A stretch of DNA of 64,000 nt from Paenibacillus sp. FSL R7-0273 (GCF_000758625.1 NZ_CP009283.1:1313501-1377500), one strand, 5' to 3'. Shown: positions 18,939 to 27,633, counted from the stretch's first letter. Numbers and translations: made by a program. Notes: generated from the sequence alone by a model not told the origin.

Positions 18939-20003
18939 ATGCATGTAGAGGTTCGGGGACTAAATAAGCACTTTGGAGATTTTCACGCCGTGAAGGACGT
19001 TAATTTCGGGATTACCAAGGGTCATCTGATCGGCCTGCTCGGCCCAAGCGGCGGCGGCAAAACCTCGATTCTGCGCATGCTGGCAGGACTGGAAACACCG
19101 GATAGCGGTGAAATTATTTTTCATGGCAAAACGGTCAACAACCTCCCGCCGCAGGAGCGCGAAATCGGCTTTGTGTTCCAGAACTATGCGCTCTTTAAGC
19201 ACATGACTGTCTATGAGAATATCGCTTTTGGACTGAAGGTTAAGAAAGCGAATAAGAATGCAATCCGTGACCGGGTTACTGAGCTGGTTGAGCTTACCGG
19301 ACTCAAGGGATTCGAGAAGCGTTATCCGCACCAGCTGTCCGGCGGACAGCGCCAGCGGGTGGCTTTTGCCCGGGCGCTTGCGCCTGAGCCGCAGCTGCTG
19401 CTGCTGGATGAGCCGTTTGCTGCGATTGACGCGAAGATCCGCCAGGAGCTGCGTTCCTGGCTGCGCGAGCTGATTGAACGTGTCGGCATCACCTCAATCT
19501 TCGTCACGCATGACCAGGATGAGGCAATCGAGGTGGCCGATGAGATTATGATTATTAATCAGGGGCGTCTGGAGCAGAAGGGCACCCCATGGGATATCTA
19601 CAAAGAGCCTAAGACGCCGTTTGTGGCAACCTTTATCGGTGAATCGACGCTGATTGAGAGTGCGAGCGAGCTCAAGGGCTTCAAGAATGCGGGCGGCGGT
19701 AAGCCGACCAAGGCGCTGATCCGTCCTGAGTATATTGAGGTAGGCCATCTGAATGAGTTCAAAATGGCTTCGGCTACTGAGCAGGGCATCGTGAAGCATC
19801 TGCATTTCCGCGGCAGCGAGTGGCTGGTAGAGGTAGAGGTGAATGGGCATAAGCTGGTAACGTACCGTTCGCTTGAAAAGGAAACCCTTGCGCCAGGCCA
19901 GGAAATTTCTGTTCTGGTCCATCGCGCCTACCTGTTCAATGACGAGCGCAGCTGGATTCAGGAGAACGGGCTGAAGGAAGATCCGATGCCTGTGTTTATC
20001 TAA
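18939..20003 (+). CDS. cysA: Sulfate ABC transporter ATP-binding protein CysA
   Basis: The 354-aa ATPase shows Walker A GPSGGGKTS (~residue 35), Q-loop FVFQNYALF, signature LSGGQRQRVAFARAL, Walker B LLLLDEPFAAID and switch His in VTHDQDEA. A C-terminal TOBE-like regulatory region spans ~residues 235-340. It powers sulfate import through CysT/CysW. It lies 2 bp after cysW and 19 bp before the binding-protein start, in one operon. Confidence 0.93.
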   Translation: MHVEVRGLNKHFGDFHAVKDVNFGITKGHLIGLLGPSGGGKTSILRMLAGLETPDSGEIIFHGKTVNNLPPQEREIGFVFQNYALFKHMTVYENIAFGLKVKKANKNAIRDRVTELVELTGLKGFEKRYPHQLSGGQRQRVAFARALAPEPQLLLLDEPFAAIDAKIRQELRSWLRELIERVGITSIFVTHDQDEAIEVADEIMIINQGRLEQKGTPWDIYKEPKTPFVATFIGESTLIESASELKGFKNAGGGKPTKALIRPEYIEVGHLNEFKMASATEQGIVKHLHFRGSEWLVEVEVNGHKLVTYRSLEKETLAPGQEISVLVHRAYLFNDERSWIQENGLKEDPMPVFI

Positions 20004-20022
20004 GTAAAGGATGTGTGCCGGT

Positions 20023-21093
20023 ATGAGGGTTCACAAAAGGAGCAGACAACTGCACGGATGGCTGGCAGCCCTGATGCTGGCATTGCTCGCACTGGCTCTG
20101 GCCGGCTGCGGAGACGGTAAGGAAACGGCAGAAGGTGAAGCGGCTCCCCAGCAGGGCGATTTGACCCTGGTAGTTGGAGCTTACAGCGTGGTCAAGGATG
20201 CAATGGGCGACATTCTGCCCTTGTTCGCAGCGGACTGGAAGGCCAAAACCGGGCAGACCATTGTCTTCCAGGAGTCTTATGAAGCCTCGGGTACGCAGGC
20301 GAGAGCGATTGCCGGGGGATTTGAAGCGGATGTGACTCTGCTGGCGCTTGAAGGAGATATCGAGAAGCTGGTCAAAGCCGGGCTGGTCGCGGACACCTGG
20401 AAGGAGCACGGCGCGGACGGCATGATTACCCGTTCAGTGGTAGCACTGGGGACGCGTGAAGGGAATCCGAAGGGGATTAAAGACTTCACCGACTTGGCAA
20501 AGCCGGATGTGAAGGTGCTCTACCCCAACCCCAAGACCTCCGGCGGAGCGCAGTGGGATATCAACGCAATTTATGGAGCCGGCCTGAAGATGTCCGAGGA
20601 GCAAACCGGGGTGAAGGATCCTGCGGCTGCAAAAGCTTTTTTGGAGCAGGTACACGCCAATGTCGAATCCTTGGATAAAAGCGGGCGGGCCTCCATGGCT
20701 GCCTTTGAATACGGCGTAGGGGATGTCATCGTTACGTATGAAAATGAGCTGCTGGCGCGGATTGCCAAGGGTGTGAAGTATGAAGTCATCATTCCTAAGG
20801 ATACGATTCTGATTGAAAATCCGGCTGCTGTTGTAGACAAATATGTAGATGAGCGGGGCACTCGTGAAGCTGCCGAAGCGCTGGTCGATTATCTGTCGAC
20901 ACCTGCCGCGCAGGAGGTATTTGCCGAGCACGGCTTCCGTCCGGTAAACGAGCAGGTGTATGCAGCCAACGAGAGCCGGTATCCGGTTCCTGCCGGACTG
21001 TTCGGCATCGATTATCTCGGCGGCTGGACGGAGGTCCGGGAGACGCTGTATTCCAAGCGGGGCATCTGGTATCAGGTGCTGGCGGGGATTTAG
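20023..21093 (+). CDS. sbp: Sulfate-binding lipoprotein of the ABC transporter
   Basis: The start is taken at the second ATG (MRVHKRSRQ): AAAGG sits 12 bp upstream of it, whereas it abuts the first ATG at 20011. The 356-aa product has a lipoprotein signal peptide with lipobox LALAGC. Mature-protein segments such as VLYPNPKTSGGAQWDINAIYG, EQVHANVESLDKSGR and DVIVTYENELL are typical of sulfate/thiosulfate-binding proteins. It captures sulfate outside the membrane for CysTWA. Placing the binding protein last in the operon is the reverse of the common sbp-cysT-cysW-cysA order. Confidence 0.92.
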   Translation: MRVHKRSRQLHGWLAALMLALLALALAGCGDGKETAEGEAAPQQGDLTLVVGAYSVVKDAMGDILPLFAADWKAKTGQTIVFQESYEASGTQARAIAGGFEADVTLLALEGDIEKLVKAGLVADTWKEHGADGMITRSVVALGTREGNPKGIKDFTDLAKPDVKVLYPNPKTSGGAQWDINAIYGAGLKMSEEQTGVKDPAAAKAFLEQVHANVESLDKSGRASMAAFEYGVGDVIVTYENELLARIAKGVKYEVIIPKDTILIENPAAVVDKYVDERGTREAAEALVDYLSTPAAQEVFAEHGFRPVNEQVYAANESRYPVPAGLFGIDYLGGWTEVRETLYSKRGIWYQVLAGI

Positions 21094-21139
21094 CGGCTGG
21101 GCTGTCTGTGGTGAGGAAGCAAGAATGAAGGTAAGTGGG

Positions 21140-21173
21140 GCCGTTCCTCCAGAGCTGGAGGGCGGCTTTTTTT
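21140..21173 (+). terminator. Terminator of the sulfate operon
   Basis: GCCGTTCCTCCAG pairs with CTGGAGGGCGGC (two small imperfections), followed by seven T. Confidence 0.9.
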
Positions 21174-21280
21174 GATGCAGAAAACGGGGCGGAGTGGAGA
21201 GACTGGATGAGATGAACAGTGATATGTACTATAATGAGGATTACTAATCTTAGCTGTTTGAACTGGAGGAGCGAGGGCGA

Positions 21281-22057
21281 ATGGATACGTTGGTGTTTTT
21301 GGGGACAGGCGACGCGATGGGCGTACCCCGGGTGTACTGCAACTGTGAGAATTGTATGGAGGCGAGAACGGGCGGGATGAATGCCCGGCTGCGCTCATCC
21401 GTGCTTATAGATAACGGCAGTGATTTTTTTGCGATTGACTGCGGGCCGGACTGGCGGCGGCAGATGGAGCTGCAGGGGCTGCGCAGCATGCGCAGGCTGC
21501 TGATAACCCATGCTCATTTTGACCATATCGGCGGACTGCCGGAATGGACGGATGCCTGCCGCTGGATGGGTCACCGTGGAGAGCTGTATGCTCCGGCTGA
21601 AGTAATCCCGATCATTCAGCGGCAATACCCGTGGCTGAGCGGACACATAGACATGATTCCCTGCGATGACGGGATTGAGCTGGATGGCTGGCAGATCAGC
21701 ACCTGGCGGGTGAACCATGGCAAGAACGGCTATTCTTACGCGTACAAGCTGGAAAAGGCTGAGTATACATGGATATATTGCTCCGACTCCATCTCACTCG
21801 GACCGGAGGAGACCGAACCCATGCTTGGAGCCGATCTGCTGGTGCTTGGTACCAGCTTCTATTATGAAGCCGCCGAGCTGTCCACCCGCTCTGTGTATGA
21901 TATGACGGAAGCAGCGGAGCTGCTGAAGACGGTCCAGCCGGCCCGCACCATTTATACGCACATGTCGCATGATGTGGACATCCGCAAGGACTACATTTTG
22001 CCGGAGGGCGTTACTCTGGCCGTTACGGGGATGAGGCTTGCACTGGAGCGGGTGTAG
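21281..22057 (+). CDS. PhnP-like metallo-beta-lactamase-fold phosphodiesterase
   Basis: This 258-aa metallohydrolase has metal-binding THAHFDHIGG near residue 75 and further His/Asp ligands (WRVNHG, YCSDS, YTHMSHD). The N-terminal cysteine cluster CNCENC is the feature that sets PhnP-type cyclic phosphodiesterases apart from other MBL proteins. No phosphonate genes are nearby, so a general nucleotide or cyclic-phosphate phosphodiesterase role is more likely than C-P lyase work. CTGGAGGAGCGAGGGCG precedes ATG. A 51-bp tandem repeat begins about 20 bp after the stop. Confidence 0.85.
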   Translation: MDTLVFLGTGDAMGVPRVYCNCENCMEARTGGMNARLRSSVLIDNGSDFFAIDCGPDWRRQMELQGLRSMRRLLITHAHFDHIGGLPEWTDACRWMGHRGELYAPAEVIPIIQRQYPWLSGHIDMIPCDDGIELDGWQISTWRVNHGKNGYSYAYKLEKAEYTWIYCSDSISLGPEETEPMLGADLLVLGTSFYYEAAELSTRSVYDMTEAAELLKTVQPARTIYTHMSHDVDIRKDYILPEGVTLAVTGMRLALERV

Positions 22058-22079
22058 AGTCGGGCTGGACGGCTGAATG

Positions 22080-22375
22080 GTTGGAAGAAAGGGGAGTGCC
22101 TCTGATTCCGGCGGAGTTGGCGGAATGGGCGAAAGGAAAGGCAAAAGTGACTTTGATTCCGGCGCAGGCGGCGGAATGAGCGAAAGGAAAGGCAAATATG
22201 CCTCTGATTCCGGCGGAGTTGGCGGAATGGACGAAATGAAGGGCAAAAGTGCCCTTGATTCCGGCGCAATCGGCGGAATGGGCGAAATCAAAGGCAAAAG
22301 TGCCTCTGATTCCGGCGGAGTTGGCAGAATGGGCGAAATGAAGGGCAAAAGTGCCTCTGATTCCGGCGTATTCTG
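22080..22375. repeat. Tandem array of ~5.5 units of 51 bp
   Basis: A unit containing GATTCCGGCGGAGTTGGCGG and GAAATGAAGGGCAAAAGTG repeats with a 51-bp period and several substitutions per copy. Because 51 is a multiple of 3, several frames on both strands stay open and give artificial 17-residue repeat peptides such as GKSASDSGGVGGMGE. No ribosome binding site precedes the apparent plus-strand ATG at 22077. I read it as a non-coding minisatellite, though a repeat protein cannot be excluded. Confidence 0.75.
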
Positions 22376-22384
22376 CGGCTCGGC

Positions 22385-22456
22385 ATGCGCGGCTTTGACG
22401 GGGAACTGCATGACAGTAAAGTGTATGCCAAGGTGCGCGGAGCGGAGTTTTAGCCG
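22385..22456 (+). other. Possible decayed gene tail behind the 51-bp array
   Basis: The frame reads MRGFDGELHDSKVYAKVRGAEF then a stop, in the same frame as the MBL gene but separated from it by stops. It looks more protein-like than the array, yet is short and lacks a ribosome binding site. It could be the surviving C-terminus of a gene interrupted by repeat expansion. Confidence 0.25.
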
Positions 22457-22494
22457 GAAGACCAGGCGGACGGGTTGTCTGACCGGCAAATAAA

Positions 22495-22546
22495 AGAAGG
22501 GTGCGCTGCGCCGGTTGATTGTAAACCGGCGGCAGCGCACCCTTTT
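22495..22546. terminator. Strong bidirectional terminator
   Basis: GGGTGCGCTGC pairs with GCAGCGCACCC, with a nested GCCGG/CCGGC stem. A-rich left and TTTT right flanks serve both strands. Confidence 0.88.
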
Positions 22547-22559
22547 GTCATAAAAGTAA

Positions 22560-23366
22560 CTATTCTACTGTCTTCAAAATAAACTTGTCGATCGCATACT
22601 TCACGCCGTCTTCGTTGTTGCTGAGGGTGACGAAATCGGCAATTTCCTTGAGCGCAGGAATGGCATTGGCCATTGCAACTCCAAGACCGGCCGCTTCCAG
22701 CATCTCATGGTCATTCCAGGAATCGCCGACAGCAATCGTTTCGGACAGCTCGCAGCCGAAATGCTCTGCCAGGAACTCGAGCGCAATGCCCTTGGTGCCT
22801 TCACTATGCATGATCTCCAGGAAGTGCGGCTTGGATTTGGTAATGTGAACGGAGTCGCCCAGCAGCTCACGCAGAATCGGGGACAGCTCGTCCAGGTAGG
22901 CCGGGTCGTCGATGATGAGCATTTTCGGTGTTTTTTGCGGAACAAGCTTGTTTTCCCAGTCCGGCTCAATGAAGTATTGGGTCCGGTTCAGCTGGGAATA
23001 TTCAATCAGCTTCTGGTTCTCCTCGCGCGCATACAGCTTGTCATCAATATATGTCTGCAGGTGCAGATCATGCTCCACACAATACTGGAAAAGCTTGCGT
23101 ACAGCATCCTGCGGTACATAACGCTCGTAGAGCACCTTTTCGTCCATCAGGTTCTTAACCAGCGCACCCTGGTAAGTGATGATCGGCACATTGAGGCCGG
23201 TCTGGCGGGCAATAGCCTGGGCAGAAGCATAAGCACGGCCGGTTGCCAGCGTTACTACAACACCTGCAGCGACAGCTTGCTCAAGCGCGGTCTGTGTGGC
23301 AGGGGTTACTTCCTTGTCATCATTAATCAGTGTGTCGTCGATATCAATTGCAATCAGTTTGTACAT
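22560..23366 (-). CDS. Cof-type HAD-IIB sugar-phosphate phosphatase
   Basis: At 268 aa this is a Cof/YkrA-type HAD phosphatase: motif I IDIDDTLINDD at the N-terminus, motif II LATGRAYASAQ near residue 40, a type IIB cap (residues ~85-190), Lys in KGIALEFLAEHFG, and motif IV AVGDSWNDHEMLEAAG near 213. These enzymes hydrolyse small phosphorylated metabolites in the cytosol with broad specificity. AGGAGAGAA lies before ATG. The EamA gene lies upstream in the same orientation after 42 bp and could share a transcript. Confidence 0.9.
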   Translation of the reverse strand: MYKLIAIDIDDTLINDDKEVTPATQTALEQAVAAGVVVTLATGRAYASAQAIARQTGLNVPIITYQGALVKNLMDEKVLYERYVPQDAVRKLFQYCVEHDLHLQTYIDDKLYAREENQKLIEYSQLNRTQYFIEPDWENKLVPQKTPKMLIIDDPAYLDELSPILRELLGDSVHITKSKPHFLEIMHSEGTKGIALEFLAEHFGCELSETIAVGDSWNDHEMLEAAGLGVAMANAIPALKEIADFVTLSNNEDGVKYAIDKFILKTVE

Positions 23367-23408
23367 TCGGGTTCTCTCCTAAAGGTTATTGTTCTAGTAT
23401 AAATGAAA

Positions 23409-24353
23409 TTATCCGTCTGATGAAGCCAGGTTACCGGATTCCCCTTCAGCATGTCCGTCTTTGTCAGACACAGGACTGAGCTCGGCAGTAAGCATGGCCG
23501 CAAGGATGAGCAGACAGCCAAGCCCGGCGGATAAACCGAGCTTCTCACCGCCAAAGACAAGTCCGGTAAAAGCGGCGAACACCGGATCCATCGCGTAGAT
23601 AATGGCCACCCGGGACGGTGTGGTGTATTTCTGGCAGGCGGTCTGAATCCAGAAGGCAAATGCGCTGGTCGGCCCGATGGAGATCAGCAGCGCCCAGAGC
23701 ACATCAGGCTCCCTGACCAGCTCCGCACTCTGCAGCAGCGGGCCGCTGCCGTCAACAATCAGTGAGGCGGCGATGCTGAGCAGGCCGACAACAGCAAGCT
23801 GCAGCGTGGCCAGCGGCAGAGCCGGATAGCGCGGCGCATACACGCCGGTATAGGCAATCTGCAGGGCAAAAGCGACCGCGCAGAGCAGTACCAGGCTGTC
23901 ACCCAGTCCAAGCGAAAATGCCGAGCCTGTGAAGGTCAGCAGATACAGTCCTGCTACGGCAATAGCTGCACTGAGCCATGTATAGCGGGAGATGGAATGC
24001 TTCAGCAGCGCGAGTGACAGGAAGGGGACGATCACGACGGACAGGCCGGTGATGAACCCGGTATTGGAGGTGCTTGTGTACAGCAGTCCCATCGTCTGCA
24101 GACCATAGCCCATAAACAGAAAAAGACCCAGCAGCAGGGCATGCAGTACCATACGCCAGCTTAGCTGTCTCCATTCATGACGGTAAAAAACAGCCGTAAT
24201 CAAGGCCAGTAACAGAGCCGCACCAGTGAACCGGATGCTGTTGAAGGCAAGCGGCGGCAGTACCCTGACGGCATGCTGGACGATCAGGAAGGTACAGCCC
24301 CACATCAGCGCCACCAGCAGCAGGCTGAGATCAGCGATTCGCGAGCGGCTCAC
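23409..24353 (-). CDS. EamA/DMT-family transporter
   Basis: The product has ten hydrophobic segments and two EamA repeats (residues ~10-145 and ~160-290), with typical SIRFTGAALLLALI and PTSAFAFWIQTACQKYTTPSRVAIIY. Start: AAAGGA lies 8 bp before GTG (24353); an ATG 9 bp earlier directly abuts that site, so GTG is preferred (314 aa). Family members export amino acids, nucleosides or other small metabolites; the substrate is unknown. The C-terminal ~20 residues are polar and cytoplasmic. Confidence 0.85.
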   Translation of the reverse strand: MSRSRIADLSLLLVALMWGCTFLIVQHAVRVLPPLAFNSIRFTGAALLLALITAVFYRHEWRQLSWRMVLHALLLGLFLFMGYGLQTMGLLYTSTSNTGFITGLSVVIVPFLSLALLKHSISRYTWLSAAIAVAGLYLLTFTGSAFSLGLGDSLVLLCAVAFALQIAYTGVYAPRYPALPLATLQLAVVGLLSIAASLIVDGSGPLLQSAELVREPDVLWALLISIGPTSAFAFWIQTACQKYTTPSRVAIIYAMDPVFAAFTGLVFGGEKLGLSAGLGCLLILAAMLTAELSPVSDKDGHAEGESGNLASSDG

Positions 24354-24491
24354 AGTCGTCATCCTTTCATGAAATACAGAAAACGTATCAAGTTGTCCAA
24401 ATTGTATCCTAAAACACAGGGGAGGACAAGCCATAACTGTACTGAAGCCCGGCAGCTAAAGGCTTTCCGGGAATATAATGCGGCTGCAGGC

Positions 24492-24520
24492 TGGACAAAA
24501 AAACGCTCTCTTAGTATACT
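24492..24520 (+). promoter_or_regulatory. Candidate promoter of the YdjM-like gene
   Basis: TGGACA and TATACT are separated by 17 bp. A LexA-like box follows at the expected transcription start. Confidence 0.5.
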
Positions 24521-24528
24521 TTGGTAAC

Positions 24529-24542
24529 CGCACATTTGTTCT
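24529..24542. promoter_or_regulatory. LexA-box-like site upstream of the YdjM-like gene
   Basis: CGCACATTTGTTCT matches 11 of 14 positions of the B. subtilis LexA consensus CGAACRNRYGTTYC. E. coli ydjM is a known LexA target, which makes the location suggestive. The imperfect left half-site keeps this tentative. Confidence 0.35.
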
Positions 24543-24579
24543 TATTTTTTGACAGCTTAGAAAGGGGCGGTTTTCAAAG

Positions 24580-25296
24580 ATGATGGGCAAATCCCATTTC
24601 ATTATCAGCACCGGGATTACGCTCTCTGTGATGAATCTGCTCGGCTATGAGATCACGGTTCCGGCGGCTGCTGTGGCGGCGGTCAGCTCCCTGCTGCCCG
24701 ATATTGATGAGCCGAATTCGCTGCTGGTACGCAGTGCTGTGCCCGAATCTGTGCTAAGGCTGCTGCAGGTAGCTTTGATCGGAGCGGCGATTTATCTGTA
24801 TTTTGCCGGAATCGTTGAAACGCCATGGAATATGGTGCTGGCGCTGCTCGTGGGCAGTGTATCGTTCCTTCCGGGCCGGAGGCTGCGGCAGCTGGTCATG
24901 CTGCTGATCGCTCTCGCGCTGTTCGCGTTCGCTGCCGATTATGATCCGTGGAACTATATCGCGGCCTGCATACTCGTTGTAGCTTCCGTTGTCCCGCACC
25001 GGGGAATCACGCATACCTTATATGCGGTGGCCGGCTGGGGGGCGCTGCTGTACTTTGTCTCCCTCGGCATGAATGACGGCGGCAGCCTGTGGATTGCCGG
25101 AGGCCTGTCGTATGCGCTGCATCTGCTGGCTGACTCCCTGACACAGCGCGGAATTACGCCGCTGCCGCCGCTGCCCTTCAAGCTTCGTCTGAAGCTGATG
25201 AGCACCGGTACGAAAAAGGGCAGCAAGGTGGAGAAGGTGTGCGTTGTGCTCACGCTGCTGCTCGTCGCGTATGTGTTCGTGATTACCCCCGTTTGA
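24580..25296 (+). CDS. YdjM-like membrane-bound metal-dependent hydrolase
   Basis: This 238-aa protein belongs to the DUF457/YdjM family: MMGKSHFIISTGIT with an early His, LLPDIDEPNS near residue 45, VPHRGITHTL near 140 and HLLADSLTQRGI near 175 provide conserved His/Asp residues expected to bind metal. About six membrane segments are present. Function of the family is unproven; YdjM is induced by DNA damage in E. coli. GAAAGGGG lies about 12 bp before the tandem ATGs. A terminator follows. Confidence 0.85.
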   Translation: MMGKSHFIISTGITLSVMNLLGYEITVPAAAVAAVSSLLPDIDEPNSLLVRSAVPESVLRLLQVALIGAAIYLYFAGIVETPWNMVLALLVGSVSFLPGRRLRQLVMLLIALALFAFAADYDPWNYIAACILVVASVVPHRGITHTLYAVAGWGALLYFVSLGMNDGGSLWIAGGLSYALHLLADSLTQRGITPLPPLPFKLRLKLMSTGTKKGSKVEKVCVVLTLLLVAYVFVITPV

Positions 25297-25325
25297 GGGG
25301 AAAGGGGCCAATAGGCATAATAAGA

Positions 25326-25356
25326 CTCTCCGCTGTATGAAGCGGGGAGCTTTTTT
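25326..25356 (+). terminator. Terminator after the YdjM-like gene
   Basis: CTCTCCGCT pairs with AGCGGGGAG around GTATGA, followed by C and six T. Confidence 0.9.
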
Positions 25357-25444
25357 GTGCTTTGGGACAGTCAAGCCCCCGTTAGGAACCATGAGCGTTA
25401 GCTCACTGCCTCTTCGTAAAAGCTCTGATAAATTAGTGGTATCA

Positions 25445-25462
25445 CCATTTAGGAATAAATGG
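25445..25462. promoter_or_regulatory. Perfect inverted repeat in the ABC operon leader
   Basis: CCATTTA-GGAA-TAAATGG lies 15 bp before the start codon of the ABC ATPase, just upstream of its GAGGTG site. It could be an operator or a small leader hairpin. Confidence 0.4.
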
Positions 25463-25477
25463 AATATGAGGTGCTGC

Positions 25478-26428
25478 ATGGAGAATGGGGCGGTTCTTTC
25501 GGTTACGGGCTTGAGCAAACAATACGGGGCATTGCTTGCAGTGGATAACATAAGCTTCACGGTACGCAAAGGAGAAGTATTCGGCCTGCTGGGACCCAAC
25601 GGAGCCGGAAAAACAACAACGATCAGGATGCTGTGCGGGCTGCTAAAAGCGGACGCTGGCCGGATTCATATCAATGGCATACCAATGACCTCCGGCTGTT
25701 ATGAGCGGATTAAGCCGATGATCGGCCTGTGTCCGCAGGACATTGTCATCTGGGAGCTGCTAACCTGTCTGGAGCAGTTGCGGTTCGCCGGTATATCCTA
25801 TGGGCTTACTTTCAGAGCAGCGGGCAACCGGGCGGAAAGCCTGCTGCACGCGCTCGGCCTCTGGGACAAAAGAAACAAGCTGGCCCGGACACTCTCTGGA
25901 GGGATGCAGCGGAGGCTCAACATCGCACTGGCCCTGGTCCATGATCCGGAGCTGATTATTCTGGATGAGCCGCAGGCAGGACTGGACCCGCAGAGCCGGA
26001 TTTTGGTGCGCGACTTCATAAGAGGGCTGGCCCGGGATAAGACGGTAATCCTTACTACACATGACATGGATGAAGCTGACAGGCTGTCGGACAGGATCGC
26101 GATTATGGATCACGGAACAATACTGCTGCTGGATACTCCGGCCAGGTTGAAGGCCATAACAGGCACGGGTGAGCTTTTGCAGGTCCGGGTGACGGGAATC
26201 AGCAGGGAGCTGGCTGAGAAGGTACTGCGGACGTTGCCGCCGGAATGCACAGAAAAAACCTACACCGACGGACTGCTGCTGCTTGGCGGAGGTAACGTTC
26301 TTGAAGGGATTCCGGAGGTGCAGCAGCGGCTGAGGGCTCAAGGTCTGCATATTGAGGATATAACGCTCCGCAAACGGACGCTTGAGGATGCGTTCATTGC
26401 ACTGACGGGAAGGGGACTGCGGGAATGA
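25478..26428 (+). CDS. ABC-2 type transporter ATP-binding protein
   Basis: The start at MENGAVLSV is favoured by GAGGTG 5 bp upstream; in-frame ATGs further upstream overlap the preceding terminator. The 316-aa ATPase has Walker A GPNGAGKTTT, Q-loop GLCPQDIVIW, signature LSGGMQRRLNIALAL, Walker B LIILDEPQAGLD and switch His TTHDMDEADRL, followed by a ~90-residue C-terminal domain usual for drug/antibiotic or Na+ exporter (CcmA/NatA-like) subunits. It overlaps the permease gene by 4 bp (ATGA). Substrate unknown. Confidence 0.9.
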   Translation: MENGAVLSVTGLSKQYGALLAVDNISFTVRKGEVFGLLGPNGAGKTTTIRMLCGLLKADAGRIHINGIPMTSGCYERIKPMIGLCPQDIVIWELLTCLEQLRFAGISYGLTFRAAGNRAESLLHALGLWDKRNKLARTLSGGMQRRLNIALALVHDPELIILDEPQAGLDPQSRILVRDFIRGLARDKTVILTTHDMDEADRLSDRIAIMDHGTILLLDTPARLKAITGTGELLQVRVTGISRELAEKVLRTLPPECTEKTYTDGLLLLGGGNVLEGIPEVQQRLRAQGLHIEDITLRKRTLEDAFIALTGRGLRE

Positions 26429-27573
26429 AGCTTGCGGCAGCGGTTAACAAGTCTATAAGGGAGAGCATAAGGGATTGGAAGATGCTTGCTATGGTGCTGA
26501 TATTTTCTCCTTTTTTTCTGCTGCTGATGTCCTTTTTTTACGGGGGGGACGCGGTTACCTATAAGCTGGGCGTCCTGAATCTGGATGCGGGACGTGCATC
26601 GGTTCAGCTTATCAGCAGTCTGGAGCAGATGCAGGGGCAGGACGAGGGCCGGTCTCCGGTATTCAATGTAATAAGCTTTTCAAACAGGAATGAGCTGCAG
26701 GCCAAGGTAAAAGAAAAGGAAATTGAAATCGGCCTAGTTATTCCGGCGGACTATTCAGCGGCACTTGCTTCTAAGGCTAAAGGAGAGAATGCCAGTGCGG
26801 CGCAGGTCAGCTTTATTGGGAGCATGGGGAATGTGAGGTATCCTGTTGCAGCAGTCTGGGCAGCCGAGCAGGTGAACAGGCAGGGAATGAAGGCAGCAGA
26901 GATCACACTTCCGGCCGTTATACAAGAAACCTTTGTTGAAAAAAAACAGCCCTTAAACGAATTCGAGAGCTATGTCCCGGGACTAATCTCACTTGCTGTG
27001 CTGATGGTTCTATTCCCGGCCTCGGCCTCCATTGTGAAGGAGAATGACAAAAAAACACTGCTCAGGCTCAAGCTCAGCCGCCTTGGCGCTTTTAACTTTC
27101 TGGGCGGAATCTGCATTACCCAGGCGGCGGTTGCTTCCTGTGCAGTTGTTCTGTCTTATTGGACGGCACTCGGATTAGGTTATGAGCCCGAAGGGGATTT
27201 TGGCGCTATTCTGGCTGTTGGGGTGCTGTCGAGTATCGCGATGGTTGCGGTTAGCCTGATTGTGGCCAGCTTTTTGAACACGGTGTTTGATGTGCTGACG
27301 GTCGGCTGCTTTCCGTTTTTTATACTGATGTTTTTTTCGGGGAGCATGTTCCCCCTTCCGGAGCTGAATGTAATTACTGTACACGGGCACGCCTTGGGCA
27401 TGACAGATCTGCTGCCGCTTACGCATACTGCCAGTGCCTTTAATCAAATTCTGAATGATGGTGCGGGTCTGCCGGAGGTGGGATGGGAGCTTATCATGAT
27501 CACCCTGCTTACCATGGTTTATTTTGCGGCAGGACTCCTGCTGTACCGGAAACGCAGACTTTCCAAAGCATAA
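26425..27573 (+). CDS. ABC-2 type transporter permease
   Basis: This 382-aa ABC-2 permease has one N-terminal membrane span (residues ~22-38), a large extracellular loop (~45-190) with mixed alpha/beta content, and five C-terminal spans from ~190, as in YhaP/NatB-like exporters. It is translationally coupled to the ATPase through ATGA. The two form a complete exporter, probably for a hydrophobic compound or ion; the substrate is not predictable. Confidence 0.88.
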   Translation: MKLAAAVNKSIRESIRDWKMLAMVLIFSPFFLLLMSFFYGGDAVTYKLGVLNLDAGRASVQLISSLEQMQGQDEGRSPVFNVISFSNRNELQAKVKEKEIEIGLVIPADYSAALASKAKGENASAAQVSFIGSMGNVRYPVAAVWAAEQVNRQGMKAAEITLPAVIQETFVEKKQPLNEFESYVPGLISLAVLMVLFPASASIVKENDKKTLLRLKLSRLGAFNFLGGICITQAAVASCAVVLSYWTALGLGYEPEGDFGAILAVGVLSSIAMVAVSLIVASFLNTVFDVLTVGCFPFFILMFFSGSMFPLPELNVITVHGHALGMTDLLPLTHTASAFNQILNDGAGLPEVGWELIMITLLTMVYFAAGLLLYRKRRLSKA

Positions 27574-27586
27574 GCGGATTCCATTA

Positions 27587-27633
27587 AAAAACCAGCCGAC
27601 CCCGGGGTCCCGGAATTGGCTGGTTCTATTTTG
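27587..27633. terminator. Terminator between the ABC operon and the convergent lipoate ligase gene
   Basis: AACCAGCC pairs with GGCTGGTT, with a GACCCCGGGGTC palindrome inside, an A run on the left and a T-rich right flank. Confidence 0.75.

Noticed and set aside
22077..22493. Glycine/serine repeat protein on the plus strand, or proline-rich protein on the minus strand
   Set aside because: Both arise from the 51-bp tandem array. No ribosome binding site, several frames equally open, and the non-repeat part has no domain.
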